Positions 25,569 through 34,738 are shown, counted from the stretch's first letter. The stretch: DNA of 64,000 bases from Verrucomicrobiia bacterium (GCA_026125285.1 JAHCLO010000017.1:62001-126000); one strand, 5' to 3'. Made by a program: numbers and translations. The notes: generated by a model not told the origin, from the sequence alone.

Positions 25569-26174
25569 ATGAAACCGCTATTGCTACTCCTGTTGGCTGC
25601 GGGTGTGTTTACCCAGCAGAGCTTTGGCCAGGGGGCGCAGGCCGACCAAATCAAACGCCGCGCCAAGGACCTTAATCAACAGAACAATGTCCGTCAGGGT
25701 GTCGCCCCACCGAAACAGGCTCCCGCGAAACCAGTGACCGTGCCGGCACCGACCACCGCCCGGACTGCGGCGACCGCCCCGCCGGCCACGGTCCAGCAAC
25801 AGCACGTGGCCCGGTTGAAAGCCGATCTCGCTTCCTTGAAAGTCGGCACCCCCATGACGGCGGAGCAAAAGAAGCAGCTCACCAATGACCTTCTCGCCGC
25901 GGCGCGTGGCCCCAAGAAACCTTCGGTCGCCGCAGTCGGCAAATTCGTGAACAATTTCGCCACGGCGCTGGGCGGCAAGACGCTGGACCCGGCCCAACAA
26001 TCCCGGCTGGCGCAGAATCTTGAAGCCGTGGTGAACAGTGCAGCCATGCCCGTTACACAGACGGACGCCATTGCCGGCGACGTGCAGGCCATCCTTGAAG
26101 TCAGTGGTGCCAAACGCAACGACGCCGCTTCTGTCGCCAAAGACGTTAAAGCACTGGCGGCGGAATTGCGGTAA
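25569..26174 (+). CDS. Secreted protein of unknown function
   Basis: The 201-residue protein has a clear signal peptide cleaved after SFG (LLLLLAAGVFTQQSFGQGAQ). A proline/alanine/threonine-rich linker follows (about residues 45-75). The C-terminal ~120 residues are helical and repeat-like: LKADLASLKVGTPMTAEQKK, LAQNLEAVVNSA, VAKDVKALAAEL. No catalytic residues stand out. It lies 51 bases after the protease gene, so co-transcription is possible. I do not recognise the family. Confidence 0.65.
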   Translation: MKPLLLLLLAAGVFTQQSFGQGAQADQIKRRAKDLNQQNNVRQGVAPPKQAPAKPVTVPAPTTARTAATAPPATVQQQHVARLKADLASLKVGTPMTAEQKKQLTNDLLAAARGPKKPSVAAVGKFVNNFATALGGKTLDPAQQSRLAQNLEAVVNSAAMPVTQTDAIAGDVQAILEVSGAKRNDAASVAKDVKALAAELR

Positions 26175-26213
26175 CCGGCAGGCAAGTAGCTCGCCACTGT
26201 AACCGACGCGGTC

Positions 26214-26435
26214 ATGAGCCGGAAGGTGCAAATCAAGTGTCCCACATGCCGGAAGACAGGCGAATGGTTTGCCGGTCCTCATGGTCCGTTTTGTTCGCAC
26301 CGCTGCAAACTGATAGATTTGGGAAAATGGCTGGGTGAGGAACATGCGCTTTCGGAGCTGCTGCGACCGGAGCACTTGGAACAATTCGCCGAGTTGCCGC
26401 CCGGGGCGCATTTGGATTGCCCGGAGCGAGAGTGA
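26214..26435 (+). CDS. yacG: DNA gyrase inhibitor YacG, zinc-ribbon protein
   Basis: This 73-residue protein has the YacG four-cysteine zinc site: CPTC near the start and CSHRC about 20 residues later, followed by the family phrase LIDLGKWLGEEH. In other bacteria YacG binds GyrB and inhibits gyrase. Both gyrase subunits are encoded about 12 kb further on. Length and motif spacing are normal. Confidence 0.88.
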   Translation: MSRKVQIKCPTCRKTGEWFAGPHGPFCSHRCKLIDLGKWLGEEHALSELLRPEHLEQFAELPPGAHLDCPERE

Positions 26436-26503
26436 CCGCAGAGTATGGATAGAATGCCTCCGGCCCCGTTCAGACCGGACAGCTAGACCCGTTGACGAAT
26501 AAA

Positions 26504-27118
26504 ATGAACCGAGCAGTATATCTCCTGTTATTGGCGCTGGGAGCGTTCACCACGCGCGCCGCCGAACCGGCCAAACCTATGACCACGACCAACCAAACTG
26601 AATTGGCGACCCTGGGCGGCGGGTGTTTTTGGTGCCTTGAAGCCGCGTTCGAATTGCTGCCCGGCGTGAAGAACGTCGTCAACGGATTTGCCGGCGGGCA
26701 CACGGCCAACCCCACCTACCAGGAAGTCTGCACCCAAACCACCGGCCACGCGGAAGTGGTCCAAATTGAATTCGACCCCCAAGCCATCTCTTTCGAGAAG
26801 CTGCTGGAGACGTTCTGGTTGATTCACGACCCGACCACGCTGAATCGTCAGGGCAACGACATCGGCACGCATTACCGCTCGATTATTCTCTTTCACAACG
26901 ACGCCCAGAAACAGGCCGCGCAGCGGGCCATTACGGAGGTGGGCAAGGGGTATTCCAAACCCGTGGTCACCCAACTGGTGGAACTCAAGAAGTTCTACCG
27001 CGCCGAGGAATACCATCAGGACTACTTCCGCAAGAATCCCACCCAGGCCTATTGTCAGGCGGTGGTCCGCCCCAAGGTGGAGAAGGTGAAGAAAATGTTG
27101 AAAGACCAGGCGCAATGA
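26504..27118 (+). CDS. msrA: Peptide-methionine (S)-S-oxide reductase
   Basis: The ATG at 26504 gives a protein with a signal peptide, so this is probably a periplasmic MsrA. The catalytic motif GGGCFWCLE is intact, with Cys as nucleophile, and is followed by GFAGG, Y-x-E-V-C and GHAEVV. EEYHQDYF near the C-terminus is also standard. It repairs oxidised methionine in proteins. A Cys in QAYCQAVV near the C-terminus could act as the recycling cysteine. Confidence 0.93.
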   Translation: MNRAVYLLLLALGAFTTRAAEPAKPMTTTNQTELATLGGGCFWCLEAAFELLPGVKNVVNGFAGGHTANPTYQEVCTQTTGHAEVVQIEFDPQAISFEKLLETFWLIHDPTTLNRQGNDIGTHYRSIILFHNDAQKQAAQRAITEVGKGYSKPVVTQLVELKKFYRAEEYHQDYFRKNPTQAYCQAVVRPKVEKVKKMLKDQAQ

Positions 27119-27238
27119 ACCCCCCGCACGGGCCTTTCGCCAAACGATGCTGCGCACTCCCGCGCCGATGCTGATAGGAATTCCCTCCTGCCACGATCCG
27201 CGCTTTCCACCTGGCCTACCAGGCCCGCGAGTCGCGGG

Positions 27239-28558
27239 TTAAGACTTCAGCTTGATCGCCTGCTTCGTCGCTTCGTAAATCTGCTTCAACGGCACATTCG
27301 CTCGCGCCGCCAGCTTCTTGCAGGACTCAAATTCGGGCGCGGCCTGCACGACGCGCCCATTCAGTTTGCCCAGTTTGACTGTTACCGCGCCGTGCCGCGT
27401 TTTCACCGTGGCAAACTCCCGCCGCAACTTGCGCCGTTCAGCCAGCGTACGTCGCACGCCAAATGCGCTCGTCTCGCGCAGTATCAATTCGCTGAACCGA
27501 TCCGCCTCCGCCTCCTCACATAAGACCGTGAGCAGCACCCCGGGGCGGTTCTTCTTCATCTGCACGGGCGTGTGAAACACCTCCAGCGCCCCGGCCGCCA
27601 GTGCCGTTTCGACAAAGTGGCCCAGAATCTCCCCGTGGCTGTCGTCGAGATTCGTTTCGAGCACCGCCACGCGATCCGTTTCCCAATCCCATCCGCCCAC
27701 GCTCGCGCGTTTGGACCTCAGCCGCTGGTCCTTGGTTTCCTGACCGAGCACGGCGCGTAGCACATTGGGTCGCGTTTTGTTTTCACGCGTGCCCAGCCCA
27801 AAACCGATCGTCTCGGCAATCAGTTCACTCATGGGCGCGAAAGTCTCCGCAAACTCCGCCAGCAAGGCCGCGCCCGTGGGCGTGACCAACTCATGCGGCT
27901 CGTCACATTGCGTCACTCCGATCCCGCGGGCGCCCAGAATGGCGAGCGTGGCCGGAGCGGGAATGGGGAATCGTCCGTGCGCGCATTTCACCCAACCCAC
28001 GCCTTCCACCACCGGCGCCGCCAGCACGCGGGGCTTGCCCAACATCTCCAACCCAATGCAGGCGCCCACGATGTCCACGATGGAATCCACCGCGCCCACT
28101 TCGTGGAAATGAACCTTGGCTGGCGACATCCCATGAATCTTCCCTTCCGCCTCGGCAATGCGGTGAAATACCGCAACCGACTTCCGCTTCACCCACGGCG
28201 ACAGCTTGCTGCCCATGATCAAGTTCTTGATCTCGGCAAAGGTCCGATGGTGGTCGTGCTCCTGACCGTGTTCATCATGGTAGTCGGAGTGATGGTGCTC
28301 GTGTTCCTGGCCACGCGGATGGTGGTGGTCGTGCGGGTGAGGATGCTCGTGATCGTGTGCCCCCGCCAAATGCACGTCGAACTTCACGCCGGCGATGCCG
28401 GATCTGTGTTTGCGCGCGACGTGTAGATGGTAGCCCTCGAGCTTCAGCTTTTTGAGTTCGCGCGCCAGTTTCTGCGCGTCCACGCCCAGATCAATCAGCG
28501 CACCAATCAACATGTCGCCGCTGATACCGCTAAAAATGTCGAGGTAGAGTGATTTCAT
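27239..28558 (-). CDS. larC: Nickel-pincer cofactor nickel insertion protein LarC
   Basis: The start is ATG 28558 (MKSLYLDIFSGISGDM), the LarC signature start. LarC inserts nickel into the pyridinium-bisthiocarboxylate mononucleotide cofactor of lactate racemase-type enzymes. Residues ~66-106 are an exceptionally His-rich stretch (HDHEHPHPHDHHHP), a likely nickel-holding segment. The downstream FHEVGAVDSIVDIVGA and later ETNLDDSHGEI are family motifs. larB lies directly upstream on the same strand, 78 bases away. No LarE or LarA is in the window. Confidence 0.92.
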   Translation of the reverse strand: MKSLYLDIFSGISGDMLIGALIDLGVDAQKLARELKKLKLEGYHLHVARKHRSGIAGVKFDVHLAGAHDHEHPHPHDHHHPRGQEHEHHHSDYHDEHGQEHDHHRTFAEIKNLIMGSKLSPWVKRKSVAVFHRIAEAEGKIHGMSPAKVHFHEVGAVDSIVDIVGACIGLEMLGKPRVLAAPVVEGVGWVKCAHGRFPIPAPATLAILGARGIGVTQCDEPHELVTPTGAALLAEFAETFAPMSELIAETIGFGLGTRENKTRPNVLRAVLGQETKDQRLRSKRASVGGWDWETDRVAVLETNLDDSHGEILGHFVETALAAGALEVFHTPVQMKKNRPGVLLTVLCEEAEADRFSELILRETSAFGVRRTLAERRKLRREFATVKTRHGAVTVKLGKLNGRVVQAAPEFESCKKLAARANVPLKQIYEATKQAIKLKS

Positions 28559-28636
28559 TTCATCTGACACTGGATCGTGATCTTGCTGCTAATCACGGGA
28601 TGGATTCGTTTCTTGCCCGCGGGATCAAACGTCAGA

Positions 28637-29443
28637 CTATGCTGAAGCTTCAGCACCAAGCGCCAGCCCATTGATCTGGCTCGCTGCGTAGCCGGCGCCG
28701 AAGCCGTTGTCTATGTTCACCACCGTCACGCCGCTGCCGCAACTGTTCAACATCCCGAGCAACGCCGCCACCCCGCCAAAGCTGGCGCCGTATCCCACAC
28801 TCGTCGGCACGGCAATGACCGGCTTGCTTACCAGGCCCGCGACAACGCTGGGCAATGCGCCTTCCATGCCCGCCGCCACCACCAGCACGTTCGCGCGTTG
28901 GATTGTTTCCAATCGGGAAAGAATCCGGTGCAACCCCGCCACGCCGGCATCCGCCACGCGCTCCACGCGATTGCCCATGACTTCGGCCGTGACCGCCGCT
29001 TCCTCCGCCACTGGCAGATCGCTCGTGCCCGCGCATATCACGGCAATGGTCCCCGGTCGTTTCGGCAGCGGTTTCGTCTCAATGGTCACGCAACGCGCCA
29101 ACTCGTGATGGACGGCGGACTTGAATTTCCTGCGTAGCGCCCGCGCGTGCTCCGGCCCAATGCGCGTCACCAGCACGCGCCGGTGGTGGGCAAAAAGTGC
29201 GGCGGCAATCTTCACCACCTGGACCGGCGATTTACCGGCACCGAAAATAACCTCGGGAAAGCCCTTGCGCAGGGCGCGGTGCGTGTCCACTTGGGCAAAA
29301 CCCAAATTTGCCAGCGGCGCGGCTTGAAAGGCGCGCAATACCTGATCGCGCCCCACCCGGCCCGCGCGAAATCGGTCCAGCAGTTGAATGGTTTCGGCGG
29401 TTGTCACGCTGGCGACGATGCCACAGGCGTTGCGGCGGGTCAC
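28637..29443 (-). CDS. larB: Pyridinium-3,5-biscarboxylic acid mononucleotide synthase LarB
   Basis: The first codon is GTG at 29443; a GTG at 29407 is also possible. The C-terminal half is a PurE-like domain with ICAGTSDLPVAEEAA, VADAGVAGLHR and VVAAGMEGALPSVVAGL, all typical of LarB. LarB carboxylates nicotinic acid adenine dinucleotide and hydrolyses the phosphoanhydride to begin nickel-pincer cofactor synthesis. It sits upstream of larC on the same strand and probably shares its transcript. Confidence 0.9.
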   Translation of the reverse strand: MTRRNACGIVASVTTAETIQLLDRFRAGRVGRDQVLRAFQAAPLANLGFAQVDTHRALRKGFPEVIFGAGKSPVQVVKIAAALFAHHRRVLVTRIGPEHARALRRKFKSAVHHELARCVTIETKPLPKRPGTIAVICAGTSDLPVAEEAAVTAEVMGNRVERVADAGVAGLHRILSRLETIQRANVLVVAAGMEGALPSVVAGLVSKPVIAVPTSVGYGASFGGVAALLGMLNSCGSGVTVVNIDNGFGAGYAASQINGLALGAEASA

Positions 29444-29527
29444 GCGGGAAAAGTCAACCGCCGAAGGATCATCGGTCGCTCCTGACCACGGAGTAACGCG
29501 TATGATGCGCGCTCGCCGGTGCTCCGC

Positions 29528-31495
29528 TCACCGGATTTTCTCCAGCAACTGCGGCAACAATTCGGAAATGGCCACCCGCTCTTGGCGGCCATCGTCGCGG
29601 TATCGCAGCGTCACCGTGTCCAGCAACTCCGGTTTCTCGCCCAAGGTGTCGAAATCAATCGTCACGCAGAACGGCGTGCCGATTTCGTCCTGCCGCCGAT
29701 AGCGCCGGCCAATCGCCCCACCGTCATCGTAGAACACATTCATATGCGGACGAAGCAGGTCGCGCACAGCCCGCGCCTTGTTCACCAGTTCGGGCTTGTT
29801 CTTGAGCAACGGCAGCACGGCCACCTTGATGGGCGCCACCCGGGGATGGAAGCGCAGCACCACGCGCGTCTCCTGTTTGCCCTTCTCATCCGGCATCTGG
29901 TCTTCGTGATAGGCGTTGCAGATGAGCGCGAGAATGAGCCGGTCCACGCCCGCCGATGGTTCGATGACGTGCGGAATGTATTGGCCCTTCGCCAGGCCCT
30001 CGGCGTCTTCGCGCGCTTCCTTCTCGGCTTTGGCCGGCTCCACACCGGTTTTCGTCAAATACTTCAGCCGGGCTTCGTAGTAGCGATGGGACAATTCCGC
30101 CTTCTTCGCTTCGTCCAGCTTGCTCCACGCCGCGCGCAGCTCATCGTCAAACACGCCCATGGGTTTGCCGGAGAAACGTTCGTGCTGGCTCAGATCGAAA
30201 TCGCTGCGCGCGGCCACGCCCTCCAATTCCTCGCCCAGTAACTCGCCGTTCGCGTCGCGTTTGCTGAACGGGAATTTGTAGAGAATGTCCACGGTGGCAC
30301 GGGCGTAGTGCGCCAGTTCCTCCGGCTTCTGCCAATACTCCACGAGGGTGGTGCGCGGCAGGCCGATGCTTTCGTAGAATTTAATGCGCTCCTCCACCCA
30401 ATACTTGTGCCAGGCCTCCCAGCCCCAGTCCGCCTGGCTATTGCCGAGTGCCGAGTGCCGAGTGCCGATTTCGGCGGCGGACGCAACGCGACCACTAATG
30501 GCTTCCACGGCCTCATCCGGCTTGATGAAAAACTCCAGTTCCATCTGCTCGAACTCGCGCGAGCGGAAGGTGTAATTGCGCGGAGTGACTTCGTTACGAA
30601 ACGCCTTGCCGATTTGCGCGATGCCAAAGGGCACTTTCTGGCGGGAGGTTTCCAAGACATTCTTGAACTGCGCGAAGATCGCTTGGGCGGTTTCGGGGCG
30701 AAGGTAAGCAACATTGTCCTCGCTCTCGACGGGGCCAACGTAGGTTTTGAACATCAGGTTGAAGGGGCGAGGCGAACTCAGCTTCACCCCGTTCTCAGGA
30801 TTATACTCTTGACTATCCACTACCTCTTGTCTGCCGATTAACCACATGTACGGAATCACCGCTCCTTGGCTCTTAGCGAAGTTTTCGGCGAGTTTCTTAG
30901 CAGCTTCAAAGGGCTTTCCTTTGGGAAGAAGCACCGAGATTTTGGTGTTTGGAAAACTCCCAGTACCTTGAGGATGATGGCGCCGGTAATCTGCTTCAGC
31001 CGCTTCGATCTGCTGAGAATTCAAACCGCTGGCTGCAATGGCTGCCTCCAATTCGACCATTCGCGGTCTGTAATACTCGGGAGGTTGTGCTGCGTTTTCT
31101 CCTTCTAGATTCTTGAGTGCAATCGAGGCTTCAAACGCCTCTGAAAAATGATAGACTGACCCACTTTGAGGCTCGATCTGGTCGGCACGGAACCTCTTAT
31201 TGGTGACTGGACATTCCACCATCATGTCCGCGAACGTCTCCACATGCCCACTGGCCTTCCAGATTGCGGGCGACATGATGATGGTGGCTTCCAGTCCGAC
31301 AACGTCATCGCGCTGACGGGTCATGGTGTTCCACCAGAGTTCCTTGACGTTGCGCTTGAGTTCCGCGCCCAGCGGACCGTAGTCCCAAAAGCCGTTGATG
31401 CCGCCGTAAATCTCGGAGGACTGGTAAATGAACCCGCGCCGCTTGCACAGCGACACGATTTTTTCCATGAATGGATTCTCTTTGGCTTCGGCCAT
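29528..31495 (-). CDS. glyQS: Glycyl-tRNA synthetase, dimeric type, with insertions
   Basis: The ATG at 31495 (MAEAKENPFMEKIVSLCKRR) gives about 655 residues, against ~450-510 for most bacterial dimeric enzymes. Class II motifs are intact: SSEIYGGINGFWDYGPLG at the start, then YLRPETAQAIF, GKAFRNEVTPRN and VIEPSAGVDR. Two insertions account for most of the extra length. One of ~90 residues precedes PRPFNLMFKTYVGP and has visibly lower GC than its surroundings. A smaller one near EIGTRHSALGNSQ is encoded by a heptamer tandem repeat. It charges tRNA-Gly with glycine in the cytoplasm. Confidence 0.92.
   Translation of the reverse strand: MAEAKENPFMEKIVSLCKRRGFIYQSSEIYGGINGFWDYGPLGAELKRNVKELWWNTMTRQRDDVVGLEATIIMSPAIWKASGHVETFADMMVECPVTNKRFRADQIEPQSGSVYHFSEAFEASIALKNLEGENAAQPPEYYRPRMVELEAAIAASGLNSQQIEAAEADYRRHHPQGTGSFPNTKISVLLPKGKPFEAAKKLAENFAKSQGAVIPYMWLIGRQEVVDSQEYNPENGVKLSSPRPFNLMFKTYVGPVESEDNVAYLRPETAQAIFAQFKNVLETSRQKVPFGIAQIGKAFRNEVTPRNYTFRSREFEQMELEFFIKPDEAVEAISGRVASAAEIGTRHSALGNSQADWGWEAWHKYWVEERIKFYESIGLPRTTLVEYWQKPEELAHYARATVDILYKFPFSKRDANGELLGEELEGVAARSDFDLSQHERFSGKPMGVFDDELRAAWSKLDEAKKAELSHRYYEARLKYLTKTGVEPAKAEKEAREDAEGLAKGQYIPHVIEPSAGVDRLILALICNAYHEDQMPDEKGKQETRVVLRFHPRVAPIKVAVLPLLKNKPELVNKARAVRDLLRPHMNVFYDDGGAIGRRYRRQDEIGTPFCVTIDFDTLGEKPELLDTVTLRYRDDGRQERVAISELLPQLLEKIR
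30443..30470. repeat. In-frame heptamer tandem repeat within glyQS
   Basis: Three perfect copies of gccgagt plus a fourth imperfect one occupy 30443-30470. In the glyQS frame they encode part of GTRHSALGN, located where related enzymes have only a short turn. A heptamer does not preserve frame per unit, so copy-number change would disrupt the gene. Confidence 0.8.
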
Positions 31496-31591
31496 AGGGC
31501 GGGGAGTGTTCGTCAAGCCTCTGGTGATGTCAAGGGAACGGCGGCGGCGCAACCGCCAATCCGGCAGCCCGACGCGTGGGCACTTCGCCCG

Positions 31592-32365
31592 TCAACGCGC
31601 CCTTGTTTCGAGTTGCTGGCCGAACTCACGCAAGTGCTTCAGTCGTTCGGCCGTAAGCGGGTGGGAGCCGGCGTATTTCTGCCAAAGGGGATCACCGTTG
31701 GTCTGTTGGAGGTACTCGAAGAACTCCAGCGCCTCGCGGAGGTCGCCGTACTTCTCGTGAACCAGACGCAGGGCGAATTCATCGGCAGCACGTTCCTGAC
31801 GGCGCGAGTAACCGGTTTCCGCCAGACGAAACGCGGCGTCCACCGAGGACAGACCGTCGTAATTGAACAGCAGCGCCGCCGCCAGCCCTAGAATCAGCCG
31901 CCGGCCCAAGCCACGGAGGATGTGGCGATGCTGATGATGTCCCAGTTCATGGGCGATAACGAACGCCAACCCAGTTTCGGAGCGGACGGAGGCCAGCAAT
32001 TCGGGAGTCAGCCCGATGCCGCCGCCTGGCACCGCGACCGCGTTGGGTGCGTCGAGTTCGAGCAGAAACAACTGATAATCGAGCTGCCGCAAGGAACTGT
32101 CCGCCGTGAGTTTCGCCAGGATGGTCTGAACATGCTGGAGGTCGTTCGTGCCGGACGGGGAGGCGATCGGCAGGGCGCGGCTCAGTTTGCGCTCCCAACG
32201 ATCCGGCAGCGTGCGCGCCAGCAGTTCGCCGAGCAATCCAAGGACAAAGTAAAGCGCTGCCAGCACCAGGACGACGGAGACGGCGCTTTGGAGGAAGGAT
32301 TTGAGGCTGGTTTTCCCGCGCGAAATATCGGCGGTTTCAACCAGCGGTTTGGGGATGTATTTCAT
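31592..32365 (-). CDS. M48-family membrane-anchored metalloprotease
   Basis: The N-terminus holds a transmembrane helix (VSVVLVLAALYFVLGLLGEL). The zinc-binding motif HELGHH (about residue 138) and the downstream ERAADEFALRL, which supplies the third ligand, identify an M48 peptidase of the Oma1/BepA/YcaL kind. It is likely to act in envelope protein quality control. Its start overlaps the end of the upstream YbjQ-like gene by 29 bases, so these genes form a small operon. Confidence 0.88.
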   Translation of the reverse strand: MKYIPKPLVETADISRGKTSLKSFLQSAVSVVLVLAALYFVLGLLGELLARTLPDRWERKLSRALPIASPSGTNDLQHVQTILAKLTADSSLRQLDYQLFLLELDAPNAVAVPGGGIGLTPELLASVRSETGLAFVIAHELGHHQHRHILRGLGRRLILGLAAALLFNYDGLSSVDAAFRLAETGYSRRQERAADEFALRLVHEKYGDLREALEFFEYLQQTNGDPLWQKYAGSHPLTAERLKHLREFGQQLETRAR

Positions 32366-32822
32366 CCGCGAAAGTCACCGCGGTGGCATACGCGACAACT
32401 TCGACCGTCCCGATGGTGTTGCGTTCGCCCTTGGAAATGCTGGAGGTTTCGAGGCGGCAGTTGAGAAACAGATGGGCGTCGGGCGCCGATTCTCTCATCC
32501 GCAAAATCGCTTCGCGGCGGGCGCGGTCCAGCAAGGAGGAATAAGAACGCATTTCGCCGCCGAAGAACATCCGAAAACCGGCGAGGAAGCGTTTGTAGTA
32601 ATCCACGGAAACGGCCACGCTACCCACCGCCAGCGTCGCTGAGGCCACGGGCCGGTCGTCCGTCAACTGTTTGAAGGTGACCACGGGCACGGTCAAACTC
32701 GCGGCTTCGCGCTGTTTGATGCTGGTGTAATGCTGCGCCTCGAGATACTTGCCGACGCCGAATCCCAACCCGAGCAGACAAAGGAGAATGATCCAACCCA
32801 GCAAACTGAAGATGAGTTCCAT
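32337..32822 (-). CDS. Membrane-anchored YbjQ-like (heavy-metal-binding domain) protein
   Basis: The ATG at 32822 starts with a transmembrane helix (LLGWIILLCLLGLGFGVGKY). The rest resembles the YbjQ fold: LTVPVVTF, then YSSLLDRARREAILRMRESA and VEVVAYATAVTF, which parallels the neighbouring soluble YbjQ protein. It begins one base after that gene's stop, so the two are translationally linked. Function of the family is poorly known; trafficking or metal binding has been proposed. Confidence 0.7.
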   Translation of the reverse strand: MELIFSLLGWIILLCLLGLGFGVGKYLEAQHYTSIKQREAASLTVPVVTFKQLTDDRPVASATLAVGSVAVSVDYYKRFLAGFRMFFGGEMRSYSSLLDRARREAILRMRESAPDAHLFLNCRLETSSISKGERNTIGTVEVVAYATAVTFADEIHPQTAG

Positions 32823-32823
32823 G

Positions 32824-33174
32824 TCACTCCACGGTAACGGCGGTTCCGTAAGCCAGGATTTCCGCTGCGCCCTGCGCCACCGAGGCCGTGCTGAAGCGGA
32901 CGTTGATGATGGCATTGGCGCCCAGTTCACGCGCCTGGGCGACCATGCGGTCCGTGGCCTGTTGCCGGGATTCCTGCAACAGTTCGGTGTAGCCTTTCAA
33001 CTCGCCGCCCACGATGTTCTTCAGGCTGGCCATGATATCGCGCCCGACGTGTTTTGCCCGGATGGTGCTGCCTTGAACCAGGCCGTAATGGGCCACAATC
33101 CGCCGACCGGGGAAGTGGTCCACGTTGGTGAGAAGAAGGTTGCTGGCAACCGGAATCATAGGTGGTGGGTTCAT
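32824..33174 (-). CDS. YbjQ/UPF0145 family protein
   Basis: The 116-residue soluble protein matches UPF0145 closely in layout: IVAHYGLVQGSTIRAKHVGR, then DIMASLKNIVGGELKGYTEL, and finally ILAYGTAVTVE. Family members form pentameric rings. It leads a three-gene cluster with a membrane-anchored paralogue and an M48 protease. Confidence 0.85.
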   Translation of the reverse strand: MNPPPMIPVASNLLLTNVDHFPGRRIVAHYGLVQGSTIRAKHVGRDIMASLKNIVGGELKGYTELLQESRQQATDRMVAQARELGANAIINVRFSTASVAQGAAEILAYGTAVTVE

Positions 33175-33280
33175 ATCAACTGAATGGACCGGAGGTTAGA
33201 ATTGGCCAAACCACGGTCAAGTGGAATTTCGGCTGATTTTGCCGGGAGTCCAGCCACGCAAAGCCAAACGGAAGCGGTGT

Positions 33281-33916
33281 TCAGACTTTAGCAAGCTCCG
33301 GATAACCGCCGCGCACGAACTGGCGGATCACTTCCAGTTCCTCCTCCCCGGCGATGGTGTGCGGTTTAACAAACTCGTGCCACTCCACATGCAGCCCGGC
33401 GGCTTTGAGGACGTTGACGTCTTCGCGAGTTTCGGCAAAGGGAAGCAAGGGATCGAGCGTCCCGTGCGTGATCAGCATCCGTTGCTCAAACGCCACCGGA
33501 GACAGCTCGGTGACCAGTTTCTCGGCATCGCCCACCTTGCCGCTGATGCCCACAATGCCGGCCAAACGGTGCGGATAGCGCAGCCCCACCTCAATGGACA
33601 TTAGGCAACCCTGGGAGAAGCCGCCCAAGGTTGTTTGTTCCGTGGGAAAGCCCTTTGCTCGCAAGCCATCGAGCAAATCGAACAACAATCTGCGGCTGCG
33701 CTCAATGCCCGGAATGATGTCGCCGCCGAAATTGAACCAGGAGTAACCGCCGTAATAATCATCCGGCGCGTTTACGAGGACGTAGTTTAACCAGGGGAAG
33801 GACATCGCCTCGGGCAGCCAGCGATAGCCTTCAATGCTGTCGCCCAAGCCGTGCAGCATGATCAGGAGGCGTTTCGAGTCCCGCGGGTCGGCGGGGATAA
33901 GTTCGTGATGAAGCAT
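33281..33916 (-). CDS. Phospholipase/carboxylesterase family hydrolase
   Basis: This alpha/beta hydrolase has LIMLHGLGDSIEGY as the oxyanion region and the nucleophile elbow GGFSQG (GxSxG). An Asp lies in HGTLDPLLPF and a His near VKPHTIAGEE, which completes the triad. It belongs to the acyl-protein thioesterase/carboxylesterase group that cleaves short acyl esters or lysophospholipids. No signal peptide is present, so it is cytoplasmic. Length of 211 residues is typical. Confidence 0.85.
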   Translation of the reverse strand: MLHHELIPADPRDSKRLLIMLHGLGDSIEGYRWLPEAMSFPWLNYVLVNAPDDYYGGYSWFNFGGDIIPGIERSRRLLFDLLDGLRAKGFPTEQTTLGGFSQGCLMSIEVGLRYPHRLAGIVGISGKVGDAEKLVTELSPVAFEQRMLITHGTLDPLLPFAETREDVNVLKAAGLHVEWHEFVKPHTIAGEEELEVIRQFVRGGYPELAKV

Positions 33917-34011
33917 TGGATTTGTTGGGTCTGGAGGACTTGCACTAGCTTGACCAGGAAGGACCCCTCACCGGTTGGTTGAGCGATTGGGAAGGTGGTC
34001 CGTCAGAATTC

Positions 34012-34488
34012 CTATTCATCGTCCGCGCCGCCTTGGAGAAGTTCAACCTGTTCCTCGGCCCATTCCATCAGCGCCTGCCGTTGCTGTTCGCTGAGGCGCG
34101 CGCCGGCATGCATCCAGGTGTAGCTGGGCAACGGCATTTTGCCGTATTCCACTTCCTCTTGAATGCCCCGATAATAACTGCGCGCCTTGCGCGTGCGATC
34201 ATGCGGCCATTCCGAGAAGTTCAGACGGTCACGGCCCTCTTTGACGTGATCCACCACCCACCAGGACAGGGGCGTCACTTTGGAATACCAAGGCCAGCGG
34301 GTCTCGTAGGAATGGCAGTCATAACATGCCGCGCGCAAAATACTGGTAACCTCGGCGGGCGGCGCATTGCTGGCGAAGAAATCTTCGCCGGGCGCCACCG
34401 GCGGATTCGTCCGTTCCGGTTGCCACAACTGCACAAGGCATCCTGCCAGCAGGATGCCACCGATGATCCACTTCGCGCAGCGCTTCAC
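34012..34488 (-). CDS. Heme-binding domain protein (single CxxCH), membrane-anchored
   Basis: An N-terminal hydrophobic segment with lipobox-like LLAGC precedes a domain containing the c-type heme motif CYDCH (CxxCH) and the conserved context SYETRWPWYSKVTPLSWWVV. This is the haem_bd family of small periplasmic cytochromes. A second Trp/Tyr-rich part (GIQEEVEYGKMPLPSYTW, with a possible axial Met) follows. It may shuttle electrons at the membrane. No partner gene is nearby. Confidence 0.85.
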   Translation of the reverse strand: MKRCAKWIIGGILLAGCLVQLWQPERTNPPVAPGEDFFASNAPPAEVTSILRAACYDCHSYETRWPWYSKVTPLSWWVVDHVKEGRDRLNFSEWPHDRTRKARSYYRGIQEEVEYGKMPLPSYTWMHAGARLSEQQRQALMEWAEEQVELLQGGADDE

Positions 34489-34738
34489 TTTGAGTTCTTC
34501 GTAAGCCTCATCAGCATGAGGCAGCTTCGTTTGGTTGCTGATTCACCCCAGGAATCTTGGAACGCATCGGTTGTGCGCTCACCCTTTGGGTACTCGGATG
34601 CGTGCAGGATAAAATTGTTCCTCGAAAACGCAAACGCGAATCTGGGCCCGGCTTTGTTGGGAGGGAATTCTCGTGGACCGGATCAGAGTCAGAGGCCGAG
34701 GATTTCTCCACCGGCGTCCAGCTTGGATCCTCGTCAAA

